Program-made: the position numbers and the translations under genes | In this document: piece by piece, positions 1 through 8,391 of the stretch | Numbering within the stretch: the first letter of the stretch is position 1 | Layout of the letters: the number at the start of each line of letters is the position of its first letter | Notes under the pieces: model-generated | The model's input: only the letters and a program-made list of their open reading frames with translations | Database searches by the model: none | Told to the model about the DNA's origin: nothing | Assembly (NCBI GenBank): GCA_050289485.1 | Contig: JBNKFV010000001.1 | Coordinates: 62,001-126,000, forward strand | DNA length: 64,000 bases | Direction of reading: 5' to 3' | Source of the DNA: JBNKFV01 sp050289485 | GTDB taxonomy: Bacteria > Pseudomonadota > Gammaproteobacteria > Pseudomonadales > Cellvibrionaceae

Positions 1-1249
1 GCAGCCCTCGCAAAGGCGCTTCAACACTGTCAAAGTTTTTGCCATTCAACGCCACTAGCACACTCGACAGATAACGCGGCGGCTCCATGGTGTAGGCGGC
101 CAGTAGCCAAAGTACCAGGAAACAGGCTGACAGCGCAAAAACACCTGACGGCCCAGCATACGACACCATAAGCCCGCCACTCACGCCACCAAGAAAGGTA
201 CCCAGAAACTGGCAAGTAGAATAGATGCCCGACGCCGTGCCTTTAGTAGCCACCGGTGCTGTTTTGCTCATCAGCGAGGGTAAGGTTGCTTCCAACAAAT
301 TAAAGCTGAAGAAAAACAAAAACAAACCACCCACCAATACAGTCGGCGTTAGCGGCAGCCCCACCAACATGAGTTGAATGAGCAGCAACAGACCTACTGC
401 GCCGATAAACACAGGTTTCATTTTGCGTTTTTTCTCGGCCAAAATAATAAAGGGCATCATGCCAATAAAAGCGATGGAAATAACCGGCAAATAGACCTTC
501 CACTGCTCATCTCGATGCAAGCTAAGGTTCTGATCCAACAGAGTTGGCATCACCACAAACATCGCCATCAAAGAAAAATGCAGTACGAAGATACCCAGGT
601 TCAAGCGCAGCAACTCGGGCTGGCGCAGTGTTTTAAGCACCAAACCACTCATGGCCAACGCATCTCGCCGTGCCACAATCACCGGTGCGGAAGGCACGAT
701 AGTCCACAATAAAACAAGACCCACTAAGGCCAGACAAAAGGTCAGCCCAAATACACCTGAAAGCCCCCAAACGCTCGTTACCAAGGGCCCAATAATCAAC
801 GCCAGCGCAAACGCTACACCAATCGAGACACCCAGCATGGCCATCGCCTTGGTCCGGTTATGCTCGGCGGTAGTATCAGCCACCAAGGCCATAATCACGC
901 TCGCAATCGCTCCTGCACCCTGCAGGCCCCGGCCGATAATCAGCCCCCACACAGAATCAGCCATCGCCGCAACGGCGCTACCTGCAGCAAACACCAATAG
1001 GCCCACAGTAATCATCGGCTTGCGACCAAAACGGTCAGAGAGGCTGCCATAGGGTATCTGCAACAACGCCTGGGTAAGACCATAAATACCCAGGGCAAGT
1101 CCCAATGTCTGAGGTGTGGCCCCCGCATAATCCTGGCCATACAGGGTTAGTACTGGCAGAGCCATAAACAAACCCAGCATACGCACGATATACAATGCTG
1201 CCAGCGAGGCGATAGTTTTCTTTTCCAAAGGAGACTGCTCTATACCCAC
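1..1249 (-). CDS. MFS transporter, partial (3' end beyond left edge)
   Basis: Reading the minus strand from a GTG at 1249 gives an uninterrupted frame to the window edge, so the C-terminus is missing. The translation is strongly hydrophobic and carries the MFS loop 2-3 signature GSLSDRFGRKP at about residue 60, followed by regularly spaced membrane helices. MFS carriers of this type export drugs or small metabolites through the inner membrane; the substrate cannot be read. The GTG has a modest upstream AAGG; a longer N-terminus is possible because the frame stays open for a short way upstream. In pseudomonads an MFS gene also lies near uvrA, which fits the context here. Confidence 0.85.
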   Translation of the reverse strand, partial: MGIEQSPLEKKTIASLAALYIVRMLGLFMALPVLTLYGQDYAGATPQTLGLALGIYGLTQALLQIPYGSLSDRFGRKPMITVGLLVFAAGSAVAAMADSVWGLIIGRGLQGAGAIASVIMALVADTTAEHNRTKAMAMLGVSIGVAFALALIIGPLVTSVWGLSGVFGLTFCLALVGLVLLWTIVPSAPVIVARRDALAMSGLVLKTLRQPELLRLNLGIFVLHFSLMAMFVVMPTLLDQNLSLHRDEQWKVYLPVISIAFIGMMPFIILAEKKRKMKPVFIGAVGLLLLIQLMLVGLPLTPTVLVGGLFLFFFSFNLLEATLPSLMSKTAPVATKGTASGIYSTCQFLGTFLGGVSGGLMVSYAGPSGVFALSACFLVLWLLAAYTMEPPRYLSSVLVALNGKNFDSVEAPLRGL

Positions 1250-1329
1250 TGCGGATGGCCTTGGTTTAAAGTGGAGGCGGGATTCTACCAAGTGGCACTT
1301 GTTGTCGCTACCCGGCGACAGAAGACAGA

Positions 1330-1352
1330 AAGGCCCGCACACAGCGGGCCTT
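1330..1352 (-). terminator. Rho-independent terminator of ugd
   Basis: Perfect 9-bp stem AAGGCCCGC/GCGGGCCTT with a 5-nt loop, 34 bases past the ugd stop. On the minus strand it is followed by a pyrimidine-rich stretch. Confidence 0.75.
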
Positions 1353-1385
1353 GGTTACAGCTAGCCTGGTGATGCGGCTGTAAAA

Positions 1386-2714
1386 TTATCGAACTGGCCG
1401 ACCAATAGCAAAGTAAGTAAAGCCTTTTTCATGCATAGACACCGGATCAAACAAATTGCGGCCATCAAATACCAGCGGTGATTTCAATAGCTTCTGCATA
1501 CCGTCAAAATCCGGGGCACGAAAGTTTTTCCACTCAGTACAAATCACCAGGGCGTCGGCATCCTTTAACGCAGCCTCTTTAGTGCCCACCAGTTGCAGGT
1601 CGTCACGATCACCGTAGATGCGCTGCGTCTCCTCCATAGCTTCAGGGTCGAACGCCTTCACACTGGCACCGGCGGCCCACAAGGACTCCATCAACACGCG
1701 GCTGGGAGCTTCGCGCATATCGTCAGTATTAGGTTTAAACGCCAACCCCCACAGCGCAATGGTTTTGCCCGATAAATCACCCTTAAAATGCGTAGAAAGC
1801 TTGTTAAACAACACCGCTTTCTGGCGATCGTTCACAGCCTCAACCGAGTTGATTAACTCAGCTGAATACCCGACTTCCGCCGCCGTACGGGCCAAAGCCT
1901 TCACATCTTTTGGGAAACAGGAACCACCATAGCCGCAACCTGGATAGATAAAGTGGTAGCCGATTCGCTCGTCGGAACCAATGCCCTTGCGCACCTGCTC
2001 CACATCGGCACCTAGGCACTCGGCCAAGTTGGCGATTTCATTCATAAAACTGATTTTGGTGGCCAACATGGCATTCGCTGCATATTTTGTCAGCTCCGCA
2101 GAGCGTACATCCATAAACAGCATACGGTCATGATTTCGGTTAAAGGGTGCATACAACTCACGCATCATTTTTTCTACTTTGCCACTATCGGTACCCACCA
2201 CAATACGGTCGGGTTTCATGAAGTCGTTAACCGCTGCCCCTTCTTTGAGAAACTCTGGGTTAGATACCACATCAAAATTGTGTGGTTTACCCAACGCATC
2301 CAGTTTACCGACCATGGCTGCTTTTACCTTATCCGCCGTACCTACTGGCACGGTAGACTTGGTCACTACCGCCTTATGTGACGACATGTACTCAGCGATA
2401 GTTTTGGCCACGGCCAATACATACTGCAAGTCTGCAGAGCCATCTTCATCGGGTGGCGTACCAACGGCAATAAACTGAATATCACCATGGGCAACAGCCT
2501 CTGCTGCGTTGGTGGTGAAGTCGAGCTGCCCTTGCTCGTGGTTAGCTTTAACGATGTTATCCAGCCCGGGCTCATAAATGGGAATAATGCCATTCTTCAA
2601 ACGGTTGATTTTATTCTCGTCTACATCAACGCACATCACATGATGGCCAACCTCAGCCAAACAGGCGCCGGTCACCAATCCTACATAGCCCGTACCAAAT
2701 ACCGATACTTTCAT
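1386..2714 (-). CDS. ugd: UDP-glucose 6-dehydrogenase
   Basis: 442 aa. Oxidises UDP-glucose to UDP-glucuronate with two NAD+, supplying uronic acid for exopolysaccharide or LPS. The N-terminal NAD-binding fold shows GTGYVGLVTGACLAE (residues 7-21). The catalytic cysteine lies in GYGGSCFPKD (Cys266), and Lys/Asn substrate residues are in the central helix (AELTKYAANAMLATK). Length matches the 440-450 aa Pseudomonas/Rhizobium type rather than the shorter E. coli enzyme. It stands alone with its own downstream hairpin and is divergent from a secreted-protein gene. Lone ugd genes often serve several polysaccharide routes, so the final product is not inferable. Confidence 0.96.
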   Translation of the reverse strand: MKVSVFGTGYVGLVTGACLAEVGHHVMCVDVDENKINRLKNGIIPIYEPGLDNIVKANHEQGQLDFTTNAAEAVAHGDIQFIAVGTPPDEDGSADLQYVLAVAKTIAEYMSSHKAVVTKSTVPVGTADKVKAAMVGKLDALGKPHNFDVVSNPEFLKEGAAVNDFMKPDRIVVGTDSGKVEKMMRELYAPFNRNHDRMLFMDVRSAELTKYAANAMLATKISFMNEIANLAECLGADVEQVRKGIGSDERIGYHFIYPGCGYGGSCFPKDVKALARTAAEVGYSAELINSVEAVNDRQKAVLFNKLSTHFKGDLSGKTIALWGLAFKPNTDDMREAPSRVLMESLWAAGASVKAFDPEAMEETQRIYGDRDDLQLVGTKEAALKDADALVICTEWKNFRAPDFDGMQKLLKSPLVFDGRNLFDPVSMHEKGFTYFAIGRPVR

Positions 2715-3054
2715 ACTTTATTCCCAATTACGCTTTATTCAGAAACATGCCCATCCAGAGGCTTTAAAATAGCAGTCTGTAAGGCGCACCAGTGTACCGG
2801 AGCATGTCACAAAATGCCCTAACCAATAATCCGAACCTGTGTGCCGCCAGTCTGTCAGTGGCAAATAATACGTTTATTAGCACTAAAAATCGTGTATTTT
2901 ATCTAACCAATATGACGCGCCGATGGCACGGGCATGCGAAGAATGCCAACCAGAGCCAGCTAATACGAAGTAACCAGACTAGCTGGCAACATGAGCGTTA
3001 CCCCGGCGCAACAAACGACATTCAGCGTTAACCCTACAAATAACAGGTAACTCC
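2715..3054. other. Divergent intergenic region ugd / secreted protein
   Basis: 340 bp without a convincing gene. It must hold promoters for both flanking genes; an AT-rich stretch around 2866-2910 is the likely place. An 8-bp inverted repeat GCCAGCTA (2955-2962) / TAGCTGGC (2980-2987) lies about 70 bp before the right-hand start codon and could be an operator or leader hairpin. A 79-codon frame crosses the region but has no ribosome site or protein-like composition. Confidence 0.5.
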
Positions 3055-3528
3055 ATGAAAAAGACCGTCGCGATTTTTACTCTCGGTTTAGTCAGCAGCT
3101 TTTGTCAGGCAGACACAGCCAAAGCTAGTCAGGATGTGGTTAATGAACTGAACTCATTGGTAGCCAGCGCAGAGTTGCTATTGGCGGTAGATAACGCCAA
3201 TCAGGTTATTCAGGATATAGAAACCCAAGCAGCTTTCGACGAGTTAGCAGCCAGCGTCGCTAACGCCGAACTTACCCTGGCATTGGCTGACGCCAGCGAG
3301 GCTATCAACGCCATTCCAGACGCGGTCATGCTGGCCGATCTCGATCAGGCACTCCAAAGCCATCCAGAACAGGCCAATGACATGATAATGAGTGTCATCA
3401 GCGAGCGCCCTCTACTGGCGTCTGCGGTTGAAAGTGTGTCTGCTGAGGCTGGTGTAGACGGCGCTTTAGTCGCCACAGCTATTGCCAATGGTTTGGGTGC
3501 TGCCCAGGCGACAGCTGCTGGCAAATAA
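3055..3528 (+). CDS. Secreted alanine-rich helical repeat protein, function unknown
   Basis: 157 aa. The N-terminus (MKKTVAIFTLGLVSSFCQA) is a Sec signal peptide; the Cys at 17 is not in a lipobox. The mature part is acidic, Ala/Leu-rich and predicted all-helical. Two internal copies of a 25-residue unit are visible at residues 31-55 and 63-87, both following E-L-x3-V-A-x-A-E-L-x-L-A and both ending in I-x2-I. The start has AACAGGTAACTCC upstream. I do not recognise the family. It sits 5' of a CsgD/VpsT-like regulator and 3' of ugd, so an extracellular-matrix role is conceivable but unproven. Confidence 0.8.
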   Translation: MKKTVAIFTLGLVSSFCQADTAKASQDVVNELNSLVASAELLLAVDNANQVIQDIETQAAFDELAASVANAELTLALADASEAINAIPDAVMLADLDQALQSHPEQANDMIMSVISERPLLASAVESVSAEAGVDGALVATAIANGLGAAQATAAGK

Positions 3529-3540
3529 TAGACCAGGCTG

Positions 3541-3561
3541 CGGGGTGCCTCGTGCACCCCG
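3541..3561 (+). terminator. Hairpin after the secreted repeat protein gene
   Basis: 8-bp perfect stem CGGGGTGC/GCACCCCG, 5-nt loop, 12 bases after the stop. There is no clear U-tract, so termination is likely but not certain. Confidence 0.5.
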
Positions 3562-3744
3562 AATAGCACATAGCACACCACCCCATTACACAACCATCCC
3601 CACTTTGACACCAACTAGCAAGTCATAAGATCTAGTGAAAAGTCTTCGCCACTTGCAGACAAAAGTCTTAGTCTCTATGCTTATTCGGCCCATACCATGA
3701 AGCTGGCTGGGACTTGATAGCATAGATCAAAAAAGAGCGTACGT

Positions 3745-4389
3745 ATGAAGGGTAATAATGCGGCTGAGCAGACAAATGGACACCGAATTGGCTTGGTCAG
3801 CGCCCACGTTGGACTGAGTACAACCGTACTGTCCAAACTGATCACCAGTGAACTCGGCCATGATTGCCATGTTGTCAATCCAACCCAACAAGGACCGGCT
3901 GAATTTGATCTGGTACTCATTGACTGCCAACAGGACAACCCTGAAGTCATTAATGAATGGCTGCAGGAACGCCTTTTTGGTAACGCGGTTGCAGCCCTAA
4001 TGAATGCGCAGCACGAAGGCAGGCACGAGAGGCTACTAGAATGGCCGGCGGTAAAAGGTATCTTTTACGTGGATGCGGACGAGAAGCAGCTTATTAGTGG
4101 ACTGCGCCAATTACTCGATAACGGATACTGGCTGCCACGCCGACTGCTGGAAAGCTACCTTGAACGCCATCGCAAGCCGGTTACCTCAAGAATTACCGCC
4201 GACCTGACCCGCCGCGAGTTTCAAATTCTCAGCTGTCTGCGTGATGGTGCCACCAATCAGCAAATAGCCGAAAAGCTGGCCGTAAGCGAACATACGATCA
4301 AAAGCCATTTGTACAACATTTACAAAAAGCTTAACGTGCGTAATCGGCTGGAAGCCAGTAACTGGGCACGTAGCTATATTGCTGACTAA
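3745..4389 (+). CDS. LuxR-family regulator of CsgD/VpsT type
   Basis: 214 aa. The C-terminal LuxR DNA-binding helix-turn-helix is clear at residues 153-210 (LTRREFQILSCLRDGATNQQIA, then SEHTIKSHLYNIYKKLNV). The N-terminal half resembles a degenerate receiver domain; Asp60 lies in DLVLIDC, but the rest of the acidic phosphorylation pocket is not evident. Between the domains is the sequence Y-W-L-P-R-R-L (128-134), placed like the W[FLM][TS]R c-di-GMP-binding motif of VpsT and the YF[TS]R of CsgD, but with Pro in the third position. Such proteins control biofilm matrix genes. The gene is monocistronic between the secreted repeat protein and uvrA. Confidence 0.85.
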   Translation: MKGNNAAEQTNGHRIGLVSAHVGLSTTVLSKLITSELGHDCHVVNPTQQGPAEFDLVLIDCQQDNPEVINEWLQERLFGNAVAALMNAQHEGRHERLLEWPAVKGIFYVDADEKQLISGLRQLLDNGYWLPRRLLESYLERHRKPVTSRITADLTRREFQILSCLRDGATNQQIAEKLAVSEHTIKSHLYNIYKKLNVRNRLEASNWARSYIAD

Positions 4390-4455
4390 CCACATCGGCA
4401 GTTATCTACGCCACATCCACTCCATCTAATGTAAGCGACTTGGGTAAATTTTACG

Positions 4456-4461
4456 TATAAT
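4456..4461 (+). promoter_or_regulatory. -10 box of the uvrA promoter, flanked by an inverted repeat
   Basis: TATAAT lies 31 bp before the GTG start. It is bracketed by 9-bp inverted arms GTAAGCGAC (4431-4439) and GTCGCTTAC (4464-4472). No good -35 box and no gammaproteobacterial LexA box (CTGT-N8-ACAG) is visible. A GAGGT ribosome site follows at 4481-4485. Confidence 0.55.
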
Positions 4462-4492
4462 CCGTCGCTTACATTTTCGACGAGGTTTTGCA

Positions 4493-7366
4493 GTGGATAC
4501 CATTCTTGTTCGTGGCGCGCGAACACATAATCTAAAAAACATCGATATCGATATCCCCCGAGACAAGCTTATTGTGATTACGGGGCTTTCTGGTAGTGGT
4601 AAGTCATCACTGGCGTTCGACACACTCTATGCAGAAGGCCAACGCCGCTACGTGGAATCACTGTCGACTTATGCTCGACAGTTTCTGTCGATGATGGATA
4701 AACCCGATGTCGACCATGTTGAGGGCTTAAGCCCCGCGATCTCCATCGAGCAGAAGTCTACCTCGCATAACCCACGCTCTACCGTGGGCACCATTACCGA
4801 AATCTACGACTACCTGCGCCTTCTCTATGCGCGGGTGGGCGAACCCCGCTGCCCGGAACACGGTGTACCGCTGGCCGCACAAACAGTATCGGAAATGGTA
4901 GATCATGTACTGGCTCTGCCAGAAAATACCAAATTGATGCTCTTGGCCCCACTCGTTCGGGATCGCAAAGGCGAGCACTTACACACACTGGAACAATTGC
5001 GCCGTGAGGGTTTTGTACGTGCCAAAATCGACGGCATTGTCGTTGACCTGGACGACGCACCAACGCTGGACAAGAAAAAGAAGCACACCATCGAAGTAGT
5101 GGTAGACCGCTTCAAGGTAAGAGCCGACTTACAACAGCGCCTGGCAGAATCATTTGAAACCGCCTTGCAGCTCACCGATGGTACGGCGTCCATCAGCTAC
5201 ATGGACGGGGACAAAAACGACCACCTTTTTTCGTCCAAACATGCCTGCCCTATCTGTGATTACTCACTGACGCTCCTCGAGCCTCGACTGTTTTCGTTCA
5301 ATAACCCTGCCGGCGCTTGCTCTGGCTGTGATGGACTGGGCGTAAAGCAGTACTTCGACGAAGACAAAGTCGTGCAATACAAAGATGCCTCACTGGCAGA
5401 AGGCGCGATACGCGGGTGGGACAAACGCAACGTTTATTATTTTCATATGCTCACATCGCTCGCCGACCAATTTGGCTTCGATATCGATACCCCATGGCAA
5501 AAGCTCACCGCCAAGCAACGACAAATCATTCTGCAGGGCTCAGGCTCGCAGGAGATTGATTTCAGCTACGTCAACGATCGTGGTGACATTCACAAACGCC
5601 GCCACACCTTTGAAGGCGTACTGCCCAACATGGAACGTCGCTACCGCGATACCGACTCCATGTCAGTGCGCGAAGAACTCGCGAAATACCTGTCATCACA
5701 AGCCTGCCCCGACTGCGGCGGCACTCGGCTGCGCAAAGATGCACGCAACGTATTTGTCGATAACCGCACACTGCCAGAAATCACCTCCATGCCTGTGGGC
5801 GAGGCATTGGCGTACTTCAACAAGCTGAAATTTACCGGCGCCAAACGCAGTATCGCTGACAAAATTCTTAAAGAATTGCGCGAACGTTTCAGTTTTCTGG
5901 TGGACGTGGGCCTCAATTACCTGACGCTCAACCGCAGTGCAGAAACCCTGTCTGGGGGCGAAGCACAACGAATTCGCCTCGCCAGCCAAATAGGTGCCGG
6001 CCTTGTCGGCGTTATGTATATTCTTGATGAGCCCTCGATTGGCCTGCACCAGCGCGACAACGACCGGCTGCTACGCACACTGTTGCATCTACGCGACCTG
6101 GGTAACACGGTGATTGTGGTCGAGCATGACGAAGACGCCATCCGCATGGCCGATCATGTGATCGATATAGGCCCCGGCGCAGGGGTACATGGTGGTGAAA
6201 TCATCGCCCAAGGTACCCCAGCCCAGGTAATGAAAAACAAAAACTCCATTACAGGGCAGTACCTCTCCGGTGTCAGGGAAATCACTATTCCAAGCCAGCG
6301 CACCCCGTACGACGAAAAGAAAATACTACAAATCATGGGTGCCAGTGGCAACAATCTGAAAAATGTAGACCTCACCCTACCCGTAGGTCTAATGACTTGT
6401 ATTACCGGGGTCTCGGGCTCAGGCAAGTCGACACTGATCAACGCCACCCTGCACCCATTAGCGGCAACCGCTCTCAACGGCGCCACCACCTTGAAGGCGG
6501 CACAGCATAAAGCCGTCAAAGGGCTGGATCATTTCGACAAATGTGTCGATATCGACCAAAGCCCTATTGGCCGCACACCTCGCTCCAACCCAGCCACCTA
6601 CACCGGCATTTTCACACCGGTACGAGATCTTTTTGCTGGCACGCAGGAAGCCAGGTCTCGTGGCTACAAAGCCGGGCGATTCAGTTTTAACGTCAAAGGT
6701 GGCCGCTGCGAAGCCTGCCAGGGCGATGGTGTGGTGCGGGTTGAAATGCACTTTTTGCCCGATGTGTACGTACCCTGCGACATCTGCAAAGGCATGCGCT
6801 ACAACCGCGAAACCCTGGAAGTTAAATACAAAGGCAAAAATATCCACGAAGTGTTGGCAATGACGGTAGAAGAAGCTCGTGATTTCTTCGACCCGGTGCC
6901 TTCCATTGCCAAAAAACTGCAAACGTTGATGGATGTGGGACTGTCCTACATTCGCCTGGGGCAATCAGGTACGACCCTCTCCGGCGGTGAGGCGCAACGG
7001 GTGAAACTGTCAAAAGAATTGTCGAAGCGAGACACAGGGCAAACCCTGTATATTCTCGACGAGCCCACCACTGGCCTGCACTTCCACGATATTCAGCAGT
7101 TGCTCGATGTACTCCACCGGCTCCGAGATCATGGCAACACAGTCGTAGTGATTGAGCACAATCTCGACGTTATCAAAACCGCAGACTGGCTGGTTGACTT
7201 GGGACCGGAAGGAGGAAGTGGTGGCGGTGAAATTATTGCCACCGGCACGCCGGAAGAGGTCGCCAATAATCCAAAATCACATACAGGGCACTTTTTGAAA
7301 CCCATGCTGCAATCGAAAAAGAAAAGTAAAAAAACCACCAGGCACAAGAAAACAGCAACCACCTAA
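4493..7366 (+). CDS. uvrA: Excinuclease ABC subunit A
   Basis: 957 aa. The damage-recognition ATPase of nucleotide excision repair; it works as a dimer that loads UvrB. Two ABC modules are present, each with Walker A (GLSGSGKSS near residue 31; GVSGSGKST near 640) and signature LSGGEAQR. The zinc-binding Cys pairs are seen in CPICDYS...CSGCDG, CPDCGG and CEACQGDG...CDICKG. The GTG start follows GAGGT at suitable spacing. The C-terminus has a Lys-rich tail of about 20 residues that makes it slightly longer than E. coli UvrA. ssb, a common divergent neighbour in other genera, is absent here. Confidence 0.98.
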   Translation: MDTILVRGARTHNLKNIDIDIPRDKLIVITGLSGSGKSSLAFDTLYAEGQRRYVESLSTYARQFLSMMDKPDVDHVEGLSPAISIEQKSTSHNPRSTVGTITEIYDYLRLLYARVGEPRCPEHGVPLAAQTVSEMVDHVLALPENTKLMLLAPLVRDRKGEHLHTLEQLRREGFVRAKIDGIVVDLDDAPTLDKKKKHTIEVVVDRFKVRADLQQRLAESFETALQLTDGTASISYMDGDKNDHLFSSKHACPICDYSLTLLEPRLFSFNNPAGACSGCDGLGVKQYFDEDKVVQYKDASLAEGAIRGWDKRNVYYFHMLTSLADQFGFDIDTPWQKLTAKQRQIILQGSGSQEIDFSYVNDRGDIHKRRHTFEGVLPNMERRYRDTDSMSVREELAKYLSSQACPDCGGTRLRKDARNVFVDNRTLPEITSMPVGEALAYFNKLKFTGAKRSIADKILKELRERFSFLVDVGLNYLTLNRSAETLSGGEAQRIRLASQIGAGLVGVMYILDEPSIGLHQRDNDRLLRTLLHLRDLGNTVIVVEHDEDAIRMADHVIDIGPGAGVHGGEIIAQGTPAQVMKNKNSITGQYLSGVREITIPSQRTPYDEKKILQIMGASGNNLKNVDLTLPVGLMTCITGVSGSGKSTLINATLHPLAATALNGATTLKAAQHKAVKGLDHFDKCVDIDQSPIGRTPRSNPATYTGIFTPVRDLFAGTQEARSRGYKAGRFSFNVKGGRCEACQGDGVVRVEMHFLPDVYVPCDICKGMRYNRETLEVKYKGKNIHEVLAMTVEEARDFFDPVPSIAKKLQTLMDVGLSYIRLGQSGTTLSGGEAQRVKLSKELSKRDTGQTLYILDEPTTGLHFHDIQQLLDVLHRLRDHGNTVVVIEHNLDVIKTADWLVDLGPEGGSGGGEIIATGTPEEVANNPKSHTGHFLKPMLQSKKKSKKTTRHKKTATT

Positions 7367-7383
7367 GCCTCCACCTGGGCATA

Positions 7384-7420
7384 AAAAAAGCCTCCGTAGC
7401 AAACGCTGGGAGGCCTTTTT
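7384..7420. terminator. Bidirectional terminator between uvrA and secB
   Basis: GCCTCC/GGAGGC stem (7390-7395 and 7409-7414) with an A-run before and a T-run after, so it can serve both convergent genes. Confidence 0.85.
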
Positions 7421-7435
7421 AAATCAGCCGACAAA

Positions 7436-7945
7436 TTAATTAATCGTGCCCTCTGCCTGACCTTCTTGCTCCGCTTTGGATTTAGCTTGCGCAACAGCCT
7501 GAGCGAACAGCGCATCGAAATTGACGGGTGGCAACATCAAGGCAGGGAAGCTACCTTTAACCACAGCGTTATCAATGGCTTCACGCGCGTAAGGGAAAAG
7601 AATTTGTGGGCACAGGGTATTCATCACATGTGCCAACTGCTGATTTTCCAAGCCTTTAATAGTGAACAAGCCTGCTTGTTGAACTTCTACCAAAAACGCA
7701 ACTTGGTCTTCCAGCTTTACGGTTACCGTAATACCTAAAACCACTTCGTAAACGTCATCTGCCACTTTGTTAGTTTTGGTGTTCAGCTCTTGATTAACCT
7801 GCGGTTTCCACTCACGTCGAAACGCTTCTGCACCCATAGGCGCTTCGTAGGATAAATCTTTCAGGTACACTCTCTGGTTCTGAAAAACCTGTTGAACGTT
7901 TTCTTGCTCTCCGGCTGCTGCCGCCGCATTGTTTTCTTCAGCCAT
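7436..7945 (-). CDS. secB: Protein-export chaperone SecB
   Basis: 169 aa. Cytosolic tetrameric chaperone that keeps preproteins unfolded and hands them to SecA. The family core runs from FQNQRVYLKDLSYEAP through ILFPYAREAIDNAVVKGSFPALMLPPVNFDALF. The longest frame would add 31 residues, but ATG 7945 follows AGAAGG and gives the usual acidic SecB N-terminus, so it is preferred. Next come grxC and a yibN-like gene on the same strand, the same set as in E. coli. A 175-bp gap separates grxC from secB, so secB may have its own promoter. Confidence 0.96.
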   Translation of the reverse strand: MAEENNAAAAAGEQENVQQVFQNQRVYLKDLSYEAPMGAEAFRREWKPQVNQELNTKTNKVADDVYEVVLGITVTVKLEDQVAFLVEVQQAGLFTIKGLENQQLAHVMNTLCPQILFPYAREAIDNAVVKGSFPALMLPPVNFDALFAQAVAQAKSKAEQEGQAEGTIN

Positions 7946-8120
7946 AACTTTGCCTTCTACTCTTATTCCAATAATTATTTCAATGTACTGACGGCGCGCA
8001 GGTTTGTCTTCTGTGCTAGGCGTTAGCCAGATGGCCAATGTTACACGCCAGTCATCCTGTTATGGGGCCTCAAGGTTCAAATTCAAGAGACCAGGGCCGG
8101 TTAACACTACTTTAATGACC

Positions 8121-8372
8121 CTACCCCAAAAGTTCGTTTAGCTGACCGGACTGCTCCAACTGGTACAACTCGCTGCAACCGCCGACATGCCGTCCATTGA
8201 GCCAAATCTGAGGCACGGTTCGCTGACCACTGTCGTGCATCATTTTCTGGCGCAACTCATAGTCATTATCAACGGCAATCTCTCGATATGAAACACCTTT
8301 ACTATCGAGCAGTTGCTTGGCACGAATACAGTAAGGACAGTAACGGGTGGTGTATATAATATGCTCAGCCAT
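8121..8372 (-). CDS. grxC: Glutaredoxin 3
   Basis: 83 aa. Glutathione-dependent thiol-disulfide oxidoreductase with the dithiol active site CPYC (residues 10-13 of the chosen start) and the glutathione-binding TVPQIW and GG-C-S elements. An upstream in-frame start would add six residues; ATG 8372 matches the family N-terminus (MAEHIIYTTRYCPYC). It begins 19 bp after the end of the rhodanese-like gene and is probably co-transcribed with it. Confidence 0.95.
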   Translation of the reverse strand: MAEHIIYTTRYCPYCIRAKQLLDSKGVSYREIAVDNDYELRQKMMHDSGQRTVPQIWLNGRHVGGCSELYQLEQSGQLNELLG

Positions 8373-8391
8373 ACCGCAAACCCTGCTCAAA

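Noticed and set aside
651..1052. 133-codon plus-strand frame
   Set aside because: Antisense to the MFS transporter, whose minus-strand frame has clear family motifs.
3714..3730. TTGAT...ATCAA as an FNR box
   Set aside because: The spacer is 7 bp, whereas FNR sites have 4; kept only as an unassigned inverted repeat.
4390..4492. LexA/SOS box before uvrA
   Set aside because: No CTGT-N8-ACAG match was found.
5696..6964. Long minus-strand frames inside uvrA
   Set aside because: Shadows of a confidently identified gene; no ribosome sites and no recognisable domains.
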